Positions 42,757-52,150 of a stretch of 58,117 nt of DNA are shown one piece after another. Both the position numbers and the translations under genes were made by a program. Source of the DNA: Pelagibacterales bacterium SAG-MED28 (lineage in GTDB: Bacteria > Pseudomonadota > Alphaproteobacteria > Pelagibacterales > Pelagibacteraceae). Location: contig JACWDY010000006.1 in NCBI GenBank assembly GCA_014653835.1, positions 1 to 58,117 on the forward strand. Reading direction: 5' to 3'. Within the stretch, counting starts at the first letter, position 1. Each line of letters begins with the position of its first letter. The notes beneath the pieces were generated by a model. It saw only the letters and a list, made by a program, of their open reading frames with translations. It did not search any database and had not been told where the DNA came from.

Positions 42757-43566
42757 TTAATTTAAAATTGTAGCTGGATCTAATTTAACATCAAACCAAT
42801 TAAGTCTTATATCAAGATGCGGGCCAGTTGCTCTACCACTTTGACCTAAAGTTCCAACTATTTGACCTTGTTTAATTTTTTGACCAATTTTAACATTGAT
42901 ATCTTTCATGTGCATATAAAGCGTACTTATTCCATGGCCATGATCAAAAATAATTGTTCCACCGGTAAAGTACATATCATTTTCAGCTAGAGTAACTTCT
43001 CCGTCCATCATTGCTTTTACGGGTGTCCCTTCTGGTGCGTGAAAATCTATTCCATAATGAGGTCTTCTAGGCTTACCATTTAAAATTCTCTGGCTGCCAT
43101 AAACACCAGTTATTATATATTTATCTATGGGGTAGATAAATTTTTTTTTAAAAAAGTCAAAAGGGGTATCTATAGATCTAGCTTTTCCAATTAATATATT
43201 ATCTTTTTTAATTCGCTCATATACTTCAGGCGGTGGCGTAACTTGTTTGGGTGGTAAACCGTCTATTCTTTGAATTTTATATTTTCTTTTAAAAACTTTT
43301 TTTATAATTTTTTGGGAATCTCCATTTTGCTTTATCTTTATGATTACATCATTTTTTCTATCTCTATCTAATCCAAATGCAAAATAACCATCTTTGGAAA
43401 CTCTAATATTACGATCATCTATAGAAATTTTACTATCAGGTGAAGTTTTACCTAAAATAAATGATCCTTGTTTGAAGTCACCTTTAAATTCGATTGCATG
43501 AATATTGGTAGAAAATATTAAAAATATTAAATAAGTATAAAGCTTATTGTGCAGTCCAACCTCCAT
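42757..43566 (-). CDS. Exported M23 (LytM-type) peptidase, HxD variant
   Basis: 269 residues with a signal peptide ending near IHA. The C-terminal M23 domain has HYGIDFHAPEGTPV (zinc ligands His and Asp), LYMHM and GPHLDIRLNWFD. The usual HxH motif is HLD, so one His is replaced by Asp; I believe this variant recurs in some proteobacterial M23 proteins. It may cut peptidoglycan or act as an activator. It overlaps the upstream SDR by 23 bp; the overlapping ATG is the only one that keeps the signal peptide. Confidence 0.85.
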   Translation of the reverse strand: MEVGLHNKLYTYLIFLIFSTNIHAIEFKGDFKQGSFILGKTSPDSKISIDDRNIRVSKDGYFAFGLDRDRKNDVIIKIKQNGDSQKIIKKVFKRKYKIQRIDGLPPKQVTPPPEVYERIKKDNILIGKARSIDTPFDFFKKKFIYPIDKYIITGVYGSQRILNGKPRRPHYGIDFHAPEGTPVKAMMDGEVTLAENDMYFTGGTIIFDHGHGISTLYMHMKDINVKIGQKIKQGQIVGTLGQSGRATGPHLDIRLNWFDVKLDPATILN

Positions 43567-44308
43567 CGACCATAATTGAAGATCCCGTGATCATTGACGA
43601 ACTATCAGAAGCTAAAAAAGCCACAGATGTAGCCACGTCACTTTGTTCAGCAACTCTGCCTAGTGGAATATTTCTTATCATTTCTCTCATAAATTTTTTA
43701 TTTTTGAAAAATTTTTTCACCATAGGTGTAAGAACAAAAGTTGGGCAAACAGAATTAACTCTAATGTTACTTTTTGCTAAATCGATCGCCATACCTTTGG
43801 TAAGACCTTCAATCCCAAACTTTGTCATATTGTAAACGCTTCTTATTGGTCCGCCAACCTTTCCCATTTGTGAAGACATATTTATAATTGAACCACCAAT
43901 TTTTTTTCTATTTTTACTCTCTAACATTTTCTTTGCACATATTTGTGCAACATTAAAACAAGCTTTTAAATTAAGATTTACTAAATAATCCATATTTTCC
44001 TTCTTAACTTTTATAAAATGTTCTGGACGATTACTGCCAGCATTATTCACTAAAATATCTAGTTTAGGAATTTTTTTCAAAATTGTTTTAAATTTTACAT
44101 CATCTGTTACGTCACAAATAAAGGATAAACTAGTACCTTTTGTTTTTTTTATTTTTTTACTTACTTCTTTAAGATCTTTTGGAGTTCTACTTATTAGAAT
44201 AACTTTAGCACCGGCTTGGGCTAAAGCTATTGCACAAGCTCTTCCTATACCTTTGCCAGCACCCGTTACTAAAGCGACTTTATTTTTAAGAATAATTTGT
44301 TTTAACAT
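43544..44308 (-). CDS. SDR dehydrogenase in sulfonate region
   Basis: 254 residues from ATG 44308, which overlaps the terC stop by 1 bp. A classical, catalytically complete SDR: TGAGKGIGRA, LVNNAGSN, Ser in INMSSQMG, YNMTK, and VDGGWTAQ at the end. In the dihydroxypropanesulfonate pathway, additional dehydrogenases (HpsO and HpsP) interconvert the stereoisomers, and sulfoacetaldehyde reductases are also SDRs. Either role is possible; substrate is not determined. Confidence 0.85.
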   Translation of the reverse strand: MLKQIILKNKVALVTGAGKGIGRACAIALAQAGAKVILISRTPKDLKEVSKKIKKTKGTSLSFICDVTDDVKFKTILKKIPKLDILVNNAGSNRPEHFIKVKKENMDYLVNLNLKACFNVAQICAKKMLESKNRKKIGGSIINMSSQMGKVGGPIRSVYNMTKFGIEGLTKGMAIDLAKSNIRVNSVCPTFVLTPMVKKFFKNKKFMREMIRNIPLGRVAEQSDVATSVAFLASDSSSMITGSSIMVDGGWTAQ

Positions 44309-44898
44309 TAAATTAATATTTTTATATCTGTGTAAATTAAATCTACGGCTACAAATAATATAGCCAATAAACCTACCCAAGCAATCCATTTATATTTTTT
44401 AATCCAACTTGAAATAAGGTTTGCTGCTACTGCCATTAAAATAATCGATAATATCAATCCAAAAATTAATAAATGATAGTGATGTCCTGCAGCTCCAGCT
44501 ACCCCAAGAACATTATCTAAGCTCATAGTGAAATCTGCGAGAAGTACAGTCCAAATTGCTTTTAGGAAACTTGAATTATCAACTTTGATATTTTCTTCTT
44601 TTGAAGATCCTTTAATTACATCAATATAAAGTTTGTACACAATATATAAAAGCAATATTCCTCCAATTAATCTTAAACCAGTTATTTGAAGTAAATAAGC
44701 GGTTAGTAAAGTTAAAATTATTCTTAAAATTACTGCACCACCAATACCCCAAAAAATGACTTTTTTTCTTTGATCTGGCGGAAATTTGGAAGCAACCATT
44801 CCAATTATAATGGCGTTATCACCTGCAAGGACAAGATCTATAAAAATAATTTGTGTTAAGATTGTAATTTGCTCTGGAGTTAGTAGCTCAGCTAACAT
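44308..44898 (-). CDS. TerC/YjbE family membrane protein
   Basis: 196 residues, about six helices. The acidic membrane motifs DLVLAGDNAIIIGM and ADFTMSLDNVLGVAG identify the TerC family, linked to metal (Mn, Ca) efflux or metallation of exported enzymes. In the same operon as the GMC oxidoreductase (2 bp upstream) and the SDR (1-bp overlap). Confidence 0.87.
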   Translation of the reverse strand: MLAELLTPEQITILTQIIFIDLVLAGDNAIIIGMVASKFPPDQRKKVIFWGIGGAVILRIILTLLTAYLLQITGLRLIGGILLLYIVYKLYIDVIKGSSKEENIKVDNSSFLKAIWTVLLADFTMSLDNVLGVAGAAGHHYHLLIFGLILSIILMAVAANLISSWIKKYKWIAWVGLLAILFVAVDLIYTDIKILI

Positions 44899-44900
44899 GA

Positions 44901-46508
44901 TTATTTGCTCAATATCATGTCAGAGGCTTTTTCCGCAATCATTATTGTTGGAGCGTTGGTGTTACCGGAAGTTATGTTTGGCATTATAGAAGCATCAACA
45001 ACTCTCAAATTTTGCAGACCGTGGGCTTGTAATTTATCATTAACTACTGCCTCTTCTCCTTTTCCCATTTTACAAGTTCCAACAGGGTGAAAAATAGTTT
45101 GAGCGTGATCACTTGCAGCTTTTACTAATTCTTCATCATCTGTAATGTGAGTCCCAGGTCTATATTCTTCAGGTTCATATTTTTTAAAAGTTTTAGTATT
45201 CATCATTATATTTCTTACAATTTTCAATGCTTTTGCTGCTACATCTCTATCTTCTTGTGTAGACAAGTAATTCATTTTTATTTTTGGATTGTCTCTACTA
45301 TCTTTGCTAGCAATATTTATCTCTCCTCTACTTGTTGGTCTCACATTAGCAACTGTTGGAGTAATTCCATCAAAGTCGTGCATTTTAGATGCACCTAAAA
45401 TATCAGTACTAATTGGTTGAACATGGAATTGAAGATTAGGGGTTGCTCTAGACGGATCACTTTTTACAAATCCACATACTTGACTCGCACCCATTGTCAT
45501 AGGACCACTTTGTTTGAAAACATATTCTAAACCAATGAAAAAATTACCAATTAAACTATTTATTTTGCTATTTAATGACTTCAAATTTTTTACCTTATAA
45601 ACAGGTCTAAACATCAAATGATCTTGAAGATTTTTTCCTACTCCTTTTAATTCGTGAATGGTTTCTATACCGTGACGATTTAATTTGTCGGAATCTCCAA
45701 TCCCTGAAACTTGTAAGATATGAGGTGAACCGATTGATCCTGCAGATAAAATTACTTCTCTATCTGCTTTGACAGAAACTAGTTTATTTTTTAAATAATA
45801 GTTTACGCCAACAGCTTTTTTACCTTCGAAATTAATTTTTTGAACATGGGCTTTAGTAACTATTTTAAGATTAGATCTATTTTTAACTGGATTTAAATAC
45901 CCTTTTGCTGCACTACAACGTAATTTTAATAATTTATTTCTACTTGTAGTAAATTGAAAATAACCAATACCGAAATTATCTCCTGTATTAAAATCTTTTG
46001 TTCTTGGTATTCCAGTCTCTTCAGCAGCATTTTGAAATTCTTCTAACATATCTAAATTTATCTTTTTATTTGATACGGTTATGGGACCTTTATCATTGTG
46101 AAATTCATTTGGACCAAGTTCATTATTTTCAGATTTTAAAAAATAAGGAAATACATCATCCCATCCCCAGCCAGAGTTTCCCTGTTGTCTCCAATTATCA
46201 TAGTCATTACTTTGCCCTCTAATCCATAAAAGACCATTTATAGATGAACTCCCTCCCAATGTTTTACCTCTAGGATATCTAATTGATCTATTGTTCATGG
46301 TTTCATCTTTTTCAGTATGAAAACACCAATCAACTTTTGGATTATGCATTGTTTTAAAATAACCAACTGGAATATGGATCCATGGATAAGTGTCCTTGCC
46401 ACCAGCCTCGATTAAAAGAACTTTATTTTTAGGATCTGCGCTTAACCTATTAGCAAGCACACATCCTGCTGAGCCAGCTCCAATTATTATAAAATCAAAA
46501 TTATCCAT
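44901..46508 (-). CDS. GMC-family FAD alcohol dehydrogenase (choline dehydrogenase-like)
   Basis: 535 residues. FAD motif [15 protein letters not shown] at the N-terminus, the GMC signatures [18 protein letters not shown] and [18 protein letters not shown], and active-site His in HPVGTCKMG followed by [17 protein letters not shown]. Choline dehydrogenase is the default annotation, but no bet genes are nearby. Isethionate dehydrogenase IseJ belongs to a related flavoprotein group, and this gene is divergent from a TRAP transporter, as are ise genes. That would feed Xsc. Inference only. Confidence 0.88.
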   Translation of the reverse strand: MDNFDFIIIGAGSAGCVLANRLSADPKNKVLLIEAGGKDTYPWIHIPVGYFKTMHNPKVDWCFHTEKDETMNNRSIRYPRGKTLGGSSSINGLLWIRGQSNDYDNWRQQGNSGWGWDDVFPYFLKSENNELGPNEFHNDKGPITVSNKKINLDMLEEFQNAAEETGIPRTKDFNTGDNFGIGYFQFTTSRNKLLKLRCSAAKGYLNPVKNRSNLKIVTKAHVQKINFEGKKAVGVNYYLKNKLVSVKADREVILSAGSIGSPHILQVSGIGDSDKLNRHGIETIHELKGVGKNLQDHLMFRPVYKVKNLKSLNSKINSLIGNFFIGLEYVFKQSGPMTMGASQVCGFVKSDPSRATPNLQFHVQPISTDILGASKMHDFDGITPTVANVRPTSRGEINIASKDSRDNPKIKMNYLSTQEDRDVAAKALKIVRNIMMNTKTFKKYEPEEYRPGTHITDDEELVKAASDHAQTIFHPVGTCKMGKGEEAVVNDKLQAHGLQNLRVVDASIMPNITSGNTNAPTIMIAEKASDMILSK

Positions 46509-46587
46509 GTTAAGAAACTAACTTATACGTCAGAAAAGCAATACTTGCCAATATGTCAAATACAACTTTTGGTTTAATCTTCTTAGT

Positions 46588-46616
46588 TTGACTCCTGTAG
46601 TCAGATCAAGTTTAAT
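46588..46616 (+). promoter_or_regulatory. TRAP-operon promoter overlapping TGACT-N5-AGTCA dyad
   Basis: TTGACT (46588-46593), 17-bp spacer, TTTAAT (46611-46616). A perfect dyad TGACT-CCTGT-AGTCA (46589-46603) overlaps the -35 box and the spacer, a position typical of a repressor such as a GntR-type regulator. No regulator gene is adjacent. Confidence 0.5.
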
Positions 46617-46647
46617 TTTGATAATTAACAAAAAAACGGGGGAAATA

Positions 46648-47742
46648 ATGAGAAAATTATTTACTATAGTTTTAAGTTTAGTTGCATTTATCGGAATTTC
46701 GGTATCTACAGCAAACGCTAAAACTTTAAAGTGTCAAACCGTTCTTAACACTAAAGCCGATGAGGTAAAAATGTTAAAGGACTTTACTGACACAGTAACA
46801 ACGCTAACTGACGGTTCTTTAAAATTTGAAATTTTACCAGCCGGTGCTGTTGTAGGAGTTAAAGAAACATTAGACGCAGTGGATAAAGGATTGATCGATT
46901 GTGGGTTCGCATGGACACACTATTGGTCAGGTGATCACCCTGCAGCTATGCTATTCGGTTCGCCAGTAGCTGGTGGTGGAGTAGGTATAGATAACTTAGC
47001 ATTTTTATCTTGGTTCCAATATGGTGGTGGTAAAGAATTATACGACCAATTATGGAAAGAAATGGGAAGAGACATAAAAGGATTTATGCTTCAACCAGTA
47101 GGTCCAGAAGCTTTAGGCTGGTTTCCAAAACCAATTAAAGATATGGCTGACTTTAGAAAATATAAATTCAGAACGCCTCCAGGAATTCCTGGTCAAACAT
47201 ATAAAGACATCGGTATCGCATCTGTAGCAATGGGTGGAGGAGATATTCTTCCAGCATTACAATCAGGTACTATTGATGCAGCAGAATGGTGTTGTCCAAA
47301 ACCAGATTTAACATTTGGTTTCCAAAAAGTATTAAAACACTATTACCTACAAGGTTTACACCAAGTAGTAGTAAATGCTGACTTTTATATTACTGGAAAA
47401 ACTTACAAAAAAATGACTGCTCACGAGAAAAAATCTCTTGAAGTAGCTGCAAATGCTTCATTAGCTAAATCTCTAAGCTACAGAATCTATGAAAATGGAA
47501 AAGCTTTAAGAGAATTAACTACTAAGCATGGAGTAAAACTTGAAGATACTCCATCAGACTATTTCGTAGAGTATATGGCTGCAGCAAAGAAAACATTGAA
47601 CAAAAACGCGGCAGATAATAAATTTTTTGCTAAAGTTTATGACTCAATGAAAGAGTTTGCTGATATTGCTGTTCCTTTCTGGAGTGGTGCTCAAATGTCA
47701 AATGCTAAGCTAGGAATGGCTCACGCAGCGACACTTAAGTAA
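46648..47742 (+). CDS. TRAP transporter substrate-binding protein (DctP)
   Basis: 364 residues from ATG 46648, chosen for its GGGGGAAA ribosome site and signal peptide cleaved near ANA-K. Body has the DctP pattern: GSLKFEILPAGAVVG, KYKFRTPPGIPGQ with the carboxylate-binding Arg, LPALQSGTIDAAEW. Binds an organic anion in the periplasm. Because hpsN follows in the operon, the substrate is probably dihydroxypropanesulfonate or another sulfonate (HpsK-like). Followed by a hairpin that should keep its message in excess. Confidence 0.92.
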   Translation: MRKLFTIVLSLVAFIGISVSTANAKTLKCQTVLNTKADEVKMLKDFTDTVTTLTDGSLKFEILPAGAVVGVKETLDAVDKGLIDCGFAWTHYWSGDHPAAMLFGSPVAGGGVGIDNLAFLSWFQYGGGKELYDQLWKEMGRDIKGFMLQPVGPEALGWFPKPIKDMADFRKYKFRTPPGIPGQTYKDIGIASVAMGGGDILPALQSGTIDAAEWCCPKPDLTFGFQKVLKHYYLQGLHQVVVNADFYITGKTYKKMTAHEKKSLEVAANASLAKSLSYRIYENGKALRELTTKHGVKLEDTPSDYFVEYMAAAKKTLNKNAADNKFFAKVYDSMKEFADIAVPFWSGAQMSNAKLGMAHAATLK

Positions 47743-47765
47743 TCAGTAGAAACATTTAAAAATAT

Positions 47766-47800
47766 ATTAGAGCGGGTTTAATCACCCGCTCTAATTTTTT
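47766..47800 (+). terminator. Attenuator hairpin between dctP and dctQ
   Basis: A perfect 12-bp stem ATTAGAGCGGGT/ACCCGCTCTAAT with a 6-nt loop, then six T residues (47795-47800). It resembles a full intrinsic terminator but lies inside an apparent operon, so it should act as a partial terminator or 3'-end stabiliser for the binding-protein message. Confidence 0.88.
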
Positions 47801-47818
47801 AAGACAATTAAAAAAATT

Positions 47819-48436
47819 ATGAGCGACGAACCTTCTAAGATAGATATTTCAGACGAAATGATTGCCGAAAGGCGAGGAGATACCGGCAAAATGCCAGAAG
47901 ATATGCCTGAATGGATGGCAAATACAATTACTTCGATTGATAAGTTTAGCAAGAAAATAGGAAGTATAGTTTGCTGGATTTTAATGCCTTTAATTTTTGC
48001 AATGACCTACGAGGTTATTATGAGAAAGTTTTTTTTAGCTCCAACTATTTGGGCTTATGATATAAGTCGTTTTTTATACGGGGCTCTTTTCATGTTAGGA
48101 GCAGGATACGCTCTCTCCAAAGGGGTTCACATTAGAGCAGATTTTTTATACAGAAATTTTAAAATTAAAAATCAAGGACTTGTAGATTTTTGGTTATATA
48201 TTTTATTTTATTTTCCAGGATTAACAGTTTTTCTTTATATGACAATTGGCTATGTGGGAGAATCAATACAAAGAGGAGAGAGGGGAATGGATACGACTTG
48301 GATGCCATATATGTGGCCTATAAAGTCATGTTTATTGATAGGAATAATATTTCTTTTAATTCAAGGCGTCTCAGAATTACTAAAAAGCTATTGGGCTTAT
48401 AAAAAAGGTGAGTGGCCTGGAAAAGAAAAAAAATGA
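47819..48436 (+). CDS. TRAP transporter small membrane subunit (DctQ)
   Basis: 205 residues with an acidic cytoplasmic N-terminus of about 55 residues and four membrane helices. The segments MTYEVIMRKFF, TIWAYDISRFLYGALFMLGAGYALSKGVHIRAD are typical DctQ. It overlaps dctM by 4 bp (ATGA). The long N-terminal extension is unusual for the family. Confidence 0.92.
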   Translation: MSDEPSKIDISDEMIAERRGDTGKMPEDMPEWMANTITSIDKFSKKIGSIVCWILMPLIFAMTYEVIMRKFFLAPTIWAYDISRFLYGALFMLGAGYALSKGVHIRADFLYRNFKIKNQGLVDFWLYILFYFPGLTVFLYMTIGYVGESIQRGERGMDTTWMPYMWPIKSCLLIGIIFLLIQGVSELLKSYWAYKKGEWPGKEKK

Positions 48437-49767
48437 TAGCAGAATTAGTTGATCCAGCGGTATTAGGTTTCATTTTAGTTGGAGTAATGCTTTTTGCTAT
48501 CTTCATTGGATTTCCAATCTCTTTCACCTTAATTTTTTTAGGTTTTGTATTTGGATATCTCGGATTTGGTAAATTAGTTTTTTACTTAATGACCCTACAA
48601 TTTTCAATGGTCATGACCGAACAAACCCTCGCCGCTGTACCACTCTTCGTCTTTATGGGAATTATGATGGAGCAAGCAGGTTTGATGGAAAGGTTGTTCT
48701 CAGCATTCCAACTTATGTTAGCTAGAGTTAGAGGGTCACTTTATTACGCTGTCTTATTTGTTTCTGTAATTTTTGCTGCGGCGACAGGTATAGTCGGAGC
48801 TTCAGTAACAATTTTAGGAATCATGGCCGCTAAATCAATGAATAGATCTAATTATAATGTTCAGCTTGCTGCAGGAACGATTACAGCAGGTGGTACTTTA
48901 GGAATTTTAATACCACCGAGCATCATGCTTGTTGTGATGGGACCAATTATGGAGATTCCTGTAATAGATTTATTTGCAGCTGCAATATTACCTGGAATAC
49001 TTTTAGCTTCATTGTTTGCTGCATACACAACAATTAGATGTATTTTGGATCCAAAATTAGGTCCACCATTACCAATAGAGATGAGACCAACTAGTATGAA
49101 AAAAGTTTGGATAGAATTTTTATTAGGACTTGTTCCGCCAGCAGCATTAGTTTTCGCAGCGCTTGGAAGTATATTATTAGGTTTTGCAACACCTACAGAG
49201 GCTGCAGGCTGCGGAGCTATGGGTGCGCTTTTATTATCACTCGCCTATAAAAAATTAACTCTTCCTAAATTACAAGAGGCTCTTGTTAAAACTTTAGAAA
49301 TAACTGCTCTAATAATGGTTTTAGTAGCTGCTTCAAACTTCTTTGGAGCTGTGTTTGCTAGATTGGGTACACCAACTTTATTAACTGAGTTTTTACTTGG
49401 TCTTGAGATGAATAGGTACTTAATTTTAGCAATGATCATGGTGATGATTTTCTTACTCGGTTGGCCTTTGGAATGGGTACCTATAGTTATGATTATTATT
49501 CCGATTATATTACCATTGGTTGAAGCTTTGGGTTTTAACCTAACTTGGTTTGCTATTCTTGTTGCTGTAAATCTTCAGACCTGTTGGCTCTCGCCGCCTG
49601 TCGCTTTATCGGCTTATTTTTTAAAAGGCGTTGTGCCTGAGTGGGATTTGAAAGATATATATCTTGGAATGATGCAATTTATGGTTTTACAATTAATTGG
49701 ATTAATATTAATAGTTATATTTCCACAAATTGCATTGTGGTTACCAACACTTTTATATGGCAATTAA
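48433..49767 (+). CDS. TRAP transporter large permease (DctM)
   Basis: 444 residues from the ATG in the ATGA overlap with dctQ. About twelve helices; GFPISFTLIFLG, VPLFVFMGIMMEQAG, GIVGASVTILGIM, TAGGTLGILIPPSIMLVVMG and QTCWLSPPVALSAYF are the DctM landmarks. Sodium-coupled uptake of the anion bound by the upstream protein. It overlaps hpsN by 11 bp. Confidence 0.94.
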   Translation: MIAELVDPAVLGFILVGVMLFAIFIGFPISFTLIFLGFVFGYLGFGKLVFYLMTLQFSMVMTEQTLAAVPLFVFMGIMMEQAGLMERLFSAFQLMLARVRGSLYYAVLFVSVIFAAATGIVGASVTILGIMAAKSMNRSNYNVQLAAGTITAGGTLGILIPPSIMLVVMGPIMEIPVIDLFAAAILPGILLASLFAAYTTIRCILDPKLGPPLPIEMRPTSMKKVWIEFLLGLVPPAALVFAALGSILLGFATPTEAAGCGAMGALLLSLAYKKLTLPKLQEALVKTLEITALIMVLVAASNFFGAVFARLGTPTLLTEFLLGLEMNRYLILAMIMVMIFLLGWPLEWVPIVMIIIPIILPLVEALGFNLTWFAILVAVNLQTCWLSPPVALSAYFLKGVVPEWDLKDIYLGMMQFMVLQLIGLILIVIFPQIALWLPTLLYGN

Positions 49768-51043
49768 ATATTTAAAAAAAGCACCTAAAACAGCATCTAC
49801 GGATGATGCAAAAACTCGTGAAATTGTTCAAACACTTTTAAAAGATTTAGAAACATCTAAAGAAACTGGCTGTAAAGAACTAACAAAGAAATTTGATAAG
49901 TATGAAGGAGATATAATTATCACTAAAGAAAGAATTGAGGAAATAAATAAATCTATAGATCAAAAAACTAAAGACGATGTAAAATTTGCTCACGACAGAG
50001 TAAGAAAATTTGCGGAAGCCCAATTAAAAAATTACGGTAATGATTTTGAAATAGAATTATCCAAAGGTTTATATGCTGGACAAAAACTTGTGCCAGTCAA
50101 TACCGCAGGCTGTTATATCCCAGGAGGAAGATTTGCACATATTGCTTCAGCTGTTATGAGTGTTACAACAGCGAAAGTAGCTGGTGTTAAGAACATTATT
50201 GCTTGTAGCCCTCCAAAACCAAATGTTGGAGCTCATCCTACTATAATATATACCGCTAATTTATGTGGAGCAGATGTAATTATGAATTTAGGTGGTATTC
50301 CAGCTATTGCTGCAATGACTTATGGATTGTTTAAAAATGCTCCAGCTGACATGTTAGTCGGTCCTGGTAATCAATTTGTAGCGGAGGCTAAGAGAATTTT
50401 ATTTGGAAGAGTAGGAATTGATTTATTTGCTGGACCAACAGAGATAGCAATAATAGCCGATGAAAATGCAGATCCTGAAATTGTTGCAGTTGACTTAGTC
50501 GGGCAAGCAGAGCATGGTTATAATTCACCAGCTTGGCTTTACACAACAAGCAAAGATCTAGCAGACAAAGTGATAAAAAGAGTTCCAGAATTAATTAAAG
50601 AACTTCCTGAGTTACCAAGGAAAAGCGCCGAAGCTGCATGGAAAGATTACGGAGAAGTCATCCTATGTGACACTGATGAAGAAATGGTCCAGATAAGTGA
50701 TGAATACGCTCCAGAACACTTAGAAGTTCAAACAAAAAATTTAAATTGGTTTCATAAAAAACTTAAAAATTATGGATCACTATTTATTGGCGAAGAAACA
50801 ACGGTAGCCTACGGCGATAAGTGTTCTGGTACAAACCATATTCTTCCAACAAAAGGTGCGGGAAAATATACTGGTGGATTATTTGTAGGAAAATTCATTA
50901 AAACTTTAAGTTTTCAAAGAATGACAAAAGAGTCCACTAAACTTGTTGGAGCAGCAGCTGCAAGACTTTCAAGATATGAAGGGATGGAAGCACATGCAAG
51001 AACAGGTGATGCAAGATTAAGAAAATACGGATTTTCAAATTAA
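49757..51043 (+). CDS. hpsN: Sulfopropanediol 3-dehydrogenase HpsN (HisD family)
   Basis: 428 residues from ATG 49757. A histidinol-dehydrogenase-family protein: PGGRFAHIASAVMSVTTAKVA is close to HisD, VGPGNQFVAEAKRILFGRVG binds NAD, and zinc ligands appear in VGQAEHG, YGDKCSGTNHI and GMEAHA. Its place directly after TRAP genes and with suyAB, xsc and comC-like genes argues for HpsN, which oxidises dihydroxypropanesulfonate to sulfolactate, rather than for true HisD of histidine synthesis. Confidence 0.85.
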   Translation: MAIKYLKKAPKTASTDDAKTREIVQTLLKDLETSKETGCKELTKKFDKYEGDIIITKERIEEINKSIDQKTKDDVKFAHDRVRKFAEAQLKNYGNDFEIELSKGLYAGQKLVPVNTAGCYIPGGRFAHIASAVMSVTTAKVAGVKNIIACSPPKPNVGAHPTIIYTANLCGADVIMNLGGIPAIAAMTYGLFKNAPADMLVGPGNQFVAEAKRILFGRVGIDLFAGPTEIAIIADENADPEIVAVDLVGQAEHGYNSPAWLYTTSKDLADKVIKRVPELIKELPELPRKSAEAAWKDYGEVILCDTDEEMVQISDEYAPEHLEVQTKNLNWFHKKLKNYGSLFIGEETTVAYGDKCSGTNHILPTKGAGKYTGGLFVGKFIKTLSFQRMTKESTKLVGAAAARLSRYEGMEAHARTGDARLRKYGFSN

Positions 51044-52047
51044 TGCATGCACTAGTCTATACTGGCACAGAAAAAATAGAATATAGAGAAGAAAAAGATC
51101 CAATTGTTAAACCAGGAGAAACATTAATTAAAGTACAAGCTTCAGGCATATGTGGTTCAGATATGCATGCATATCATGGAAAAGATGAAAGAAGAATTCC
51201 GCCATTAATACTAGGTCATGAATTTAGTGGTACTAGTCTAGACGGTAAATTTAAAAATAAACAAGTTGTTATAAATCCACTTATTAGTTGTGAAAATTGT
51301 GCTTATTGTCAAAACAAAAGAGAACACCTGTGTCCTGAAAGAACAATGATAGGTATGAGCACACCAATGAAAAGAGATGGTGGATTAGCAGAATTAGTAT
51401 CTGTGCCAGAAAAAAATATTTATGAGACCCCAAATGATTTAAGTATTAAAGAGGCAGCTTTAGCAGAACCTGCTGCAGTAGCTTTACATGCAGTTTTATT
51501 AGCAGAACAAAATTTAAAAAAACCTTTATCTGAAAGTAAGATCTTAATTCAAGGAGCAGGAGCCATAGGATTGTTATGTGGATTGGTTTTAAATAAGGAA
51601 AAAAATTCCACAAATATAATTATGTCTGATCCTAATAAAAAAAGATTAGATGAATGTGCCAAGTATTTAAAAGCAGACTTTGTATCACCAGACAATAAAT
51701 CAATTAAAGAAAATAATTTTGATCTAATATTAGAGTCCGTTGGTCTAGAAGTTACTCGTCACCAAGCTATTAAATCAATTGCTCCTGGAGGTACTATTTT
51801 ACACATAGGATTAACACAGCCTTCTGGATCTTTTGATTTCAAGAGACTGACAATTCAAGAAGTGACATTAGTTGGAACTTACTGTTATACAAATAAAGAT
51901 TTTGAACAAACTTTAAAAATTCTTAATGAGAAAAAATTAGGTGATTTGGGCTGGATAGAGTACCGAGATTTAAAAAAAGGATCTGAAGCTTTTAATGAAA
52001 TACATAACGGCACTTGTGTAGCTCCTAAAATCATTCTTATTCCTTAG
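51043..52047 (+). CDS. Zinc alcohol dehydrogenase (MDR), HpsO/HpsP-type candidate
   Basis: 334 residues. Catalytic zinc residues in ICGSDMHAYHG and LGHEFSG, structural zinc in CENCAYCQNKREHLC, and a nucleotide fold with IQGAGAIGLLCG. In the hps pathway, extra dehydrogenases racemise DHPS before HpsN; this gene, overlapping hpsN by 1 bp, is a likely member. Whether it matches HpsO or HpsP I cannot decide. Threonine-dehydrogenase-like enzymes are the alternative. Confidence 0.85.
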   Translation: MHALVYTGTEKIEYREEKDPIVKPGETLIKVQASGICGSDMHAYHGKDERRIPPLILGHEFSGTSLDGKFKNKQVVINPLISCENCAYCQNKREHLCPERTMIGMSTPMKRDGGLAELVSVPEKNIYETPNDLSIKEAALAEPAAVALHAVLLAEQNLKKPLSESKILIQGAGAIGLLCGLVLNKEKNSTNIIMSDPNKKRLDECAKYLKADFVSPDNKSIKENNFDLILESVGLEVTRHQAIKSIAPGGTILHIGLTQPSGSFDFKRLTIQEVTLVGTYCYTNKDFEQTLKILNEKKLGDLGWIEYRDLKKGSEAFNEIHNGTCVAPKIILIP

Positions 52048-52150
52048 TTCTACTCACAGTTGTGAAACAAAATGCATAACTGAAATAAAAAATTAACAAA
52101 GCTATGTTTAAATACTTTTAGTTATCATTTTAATTTATGAGGAAATAAAT

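Noticed and set aside
49757-51043. True histidinol dehydrogenase HisD
   Set aside because: The fold is HisD, but no his genes adjoin it and it is translationally coupled to TRAP genes and a zinc dehydrogenase, with suyAB and xsc nearby.
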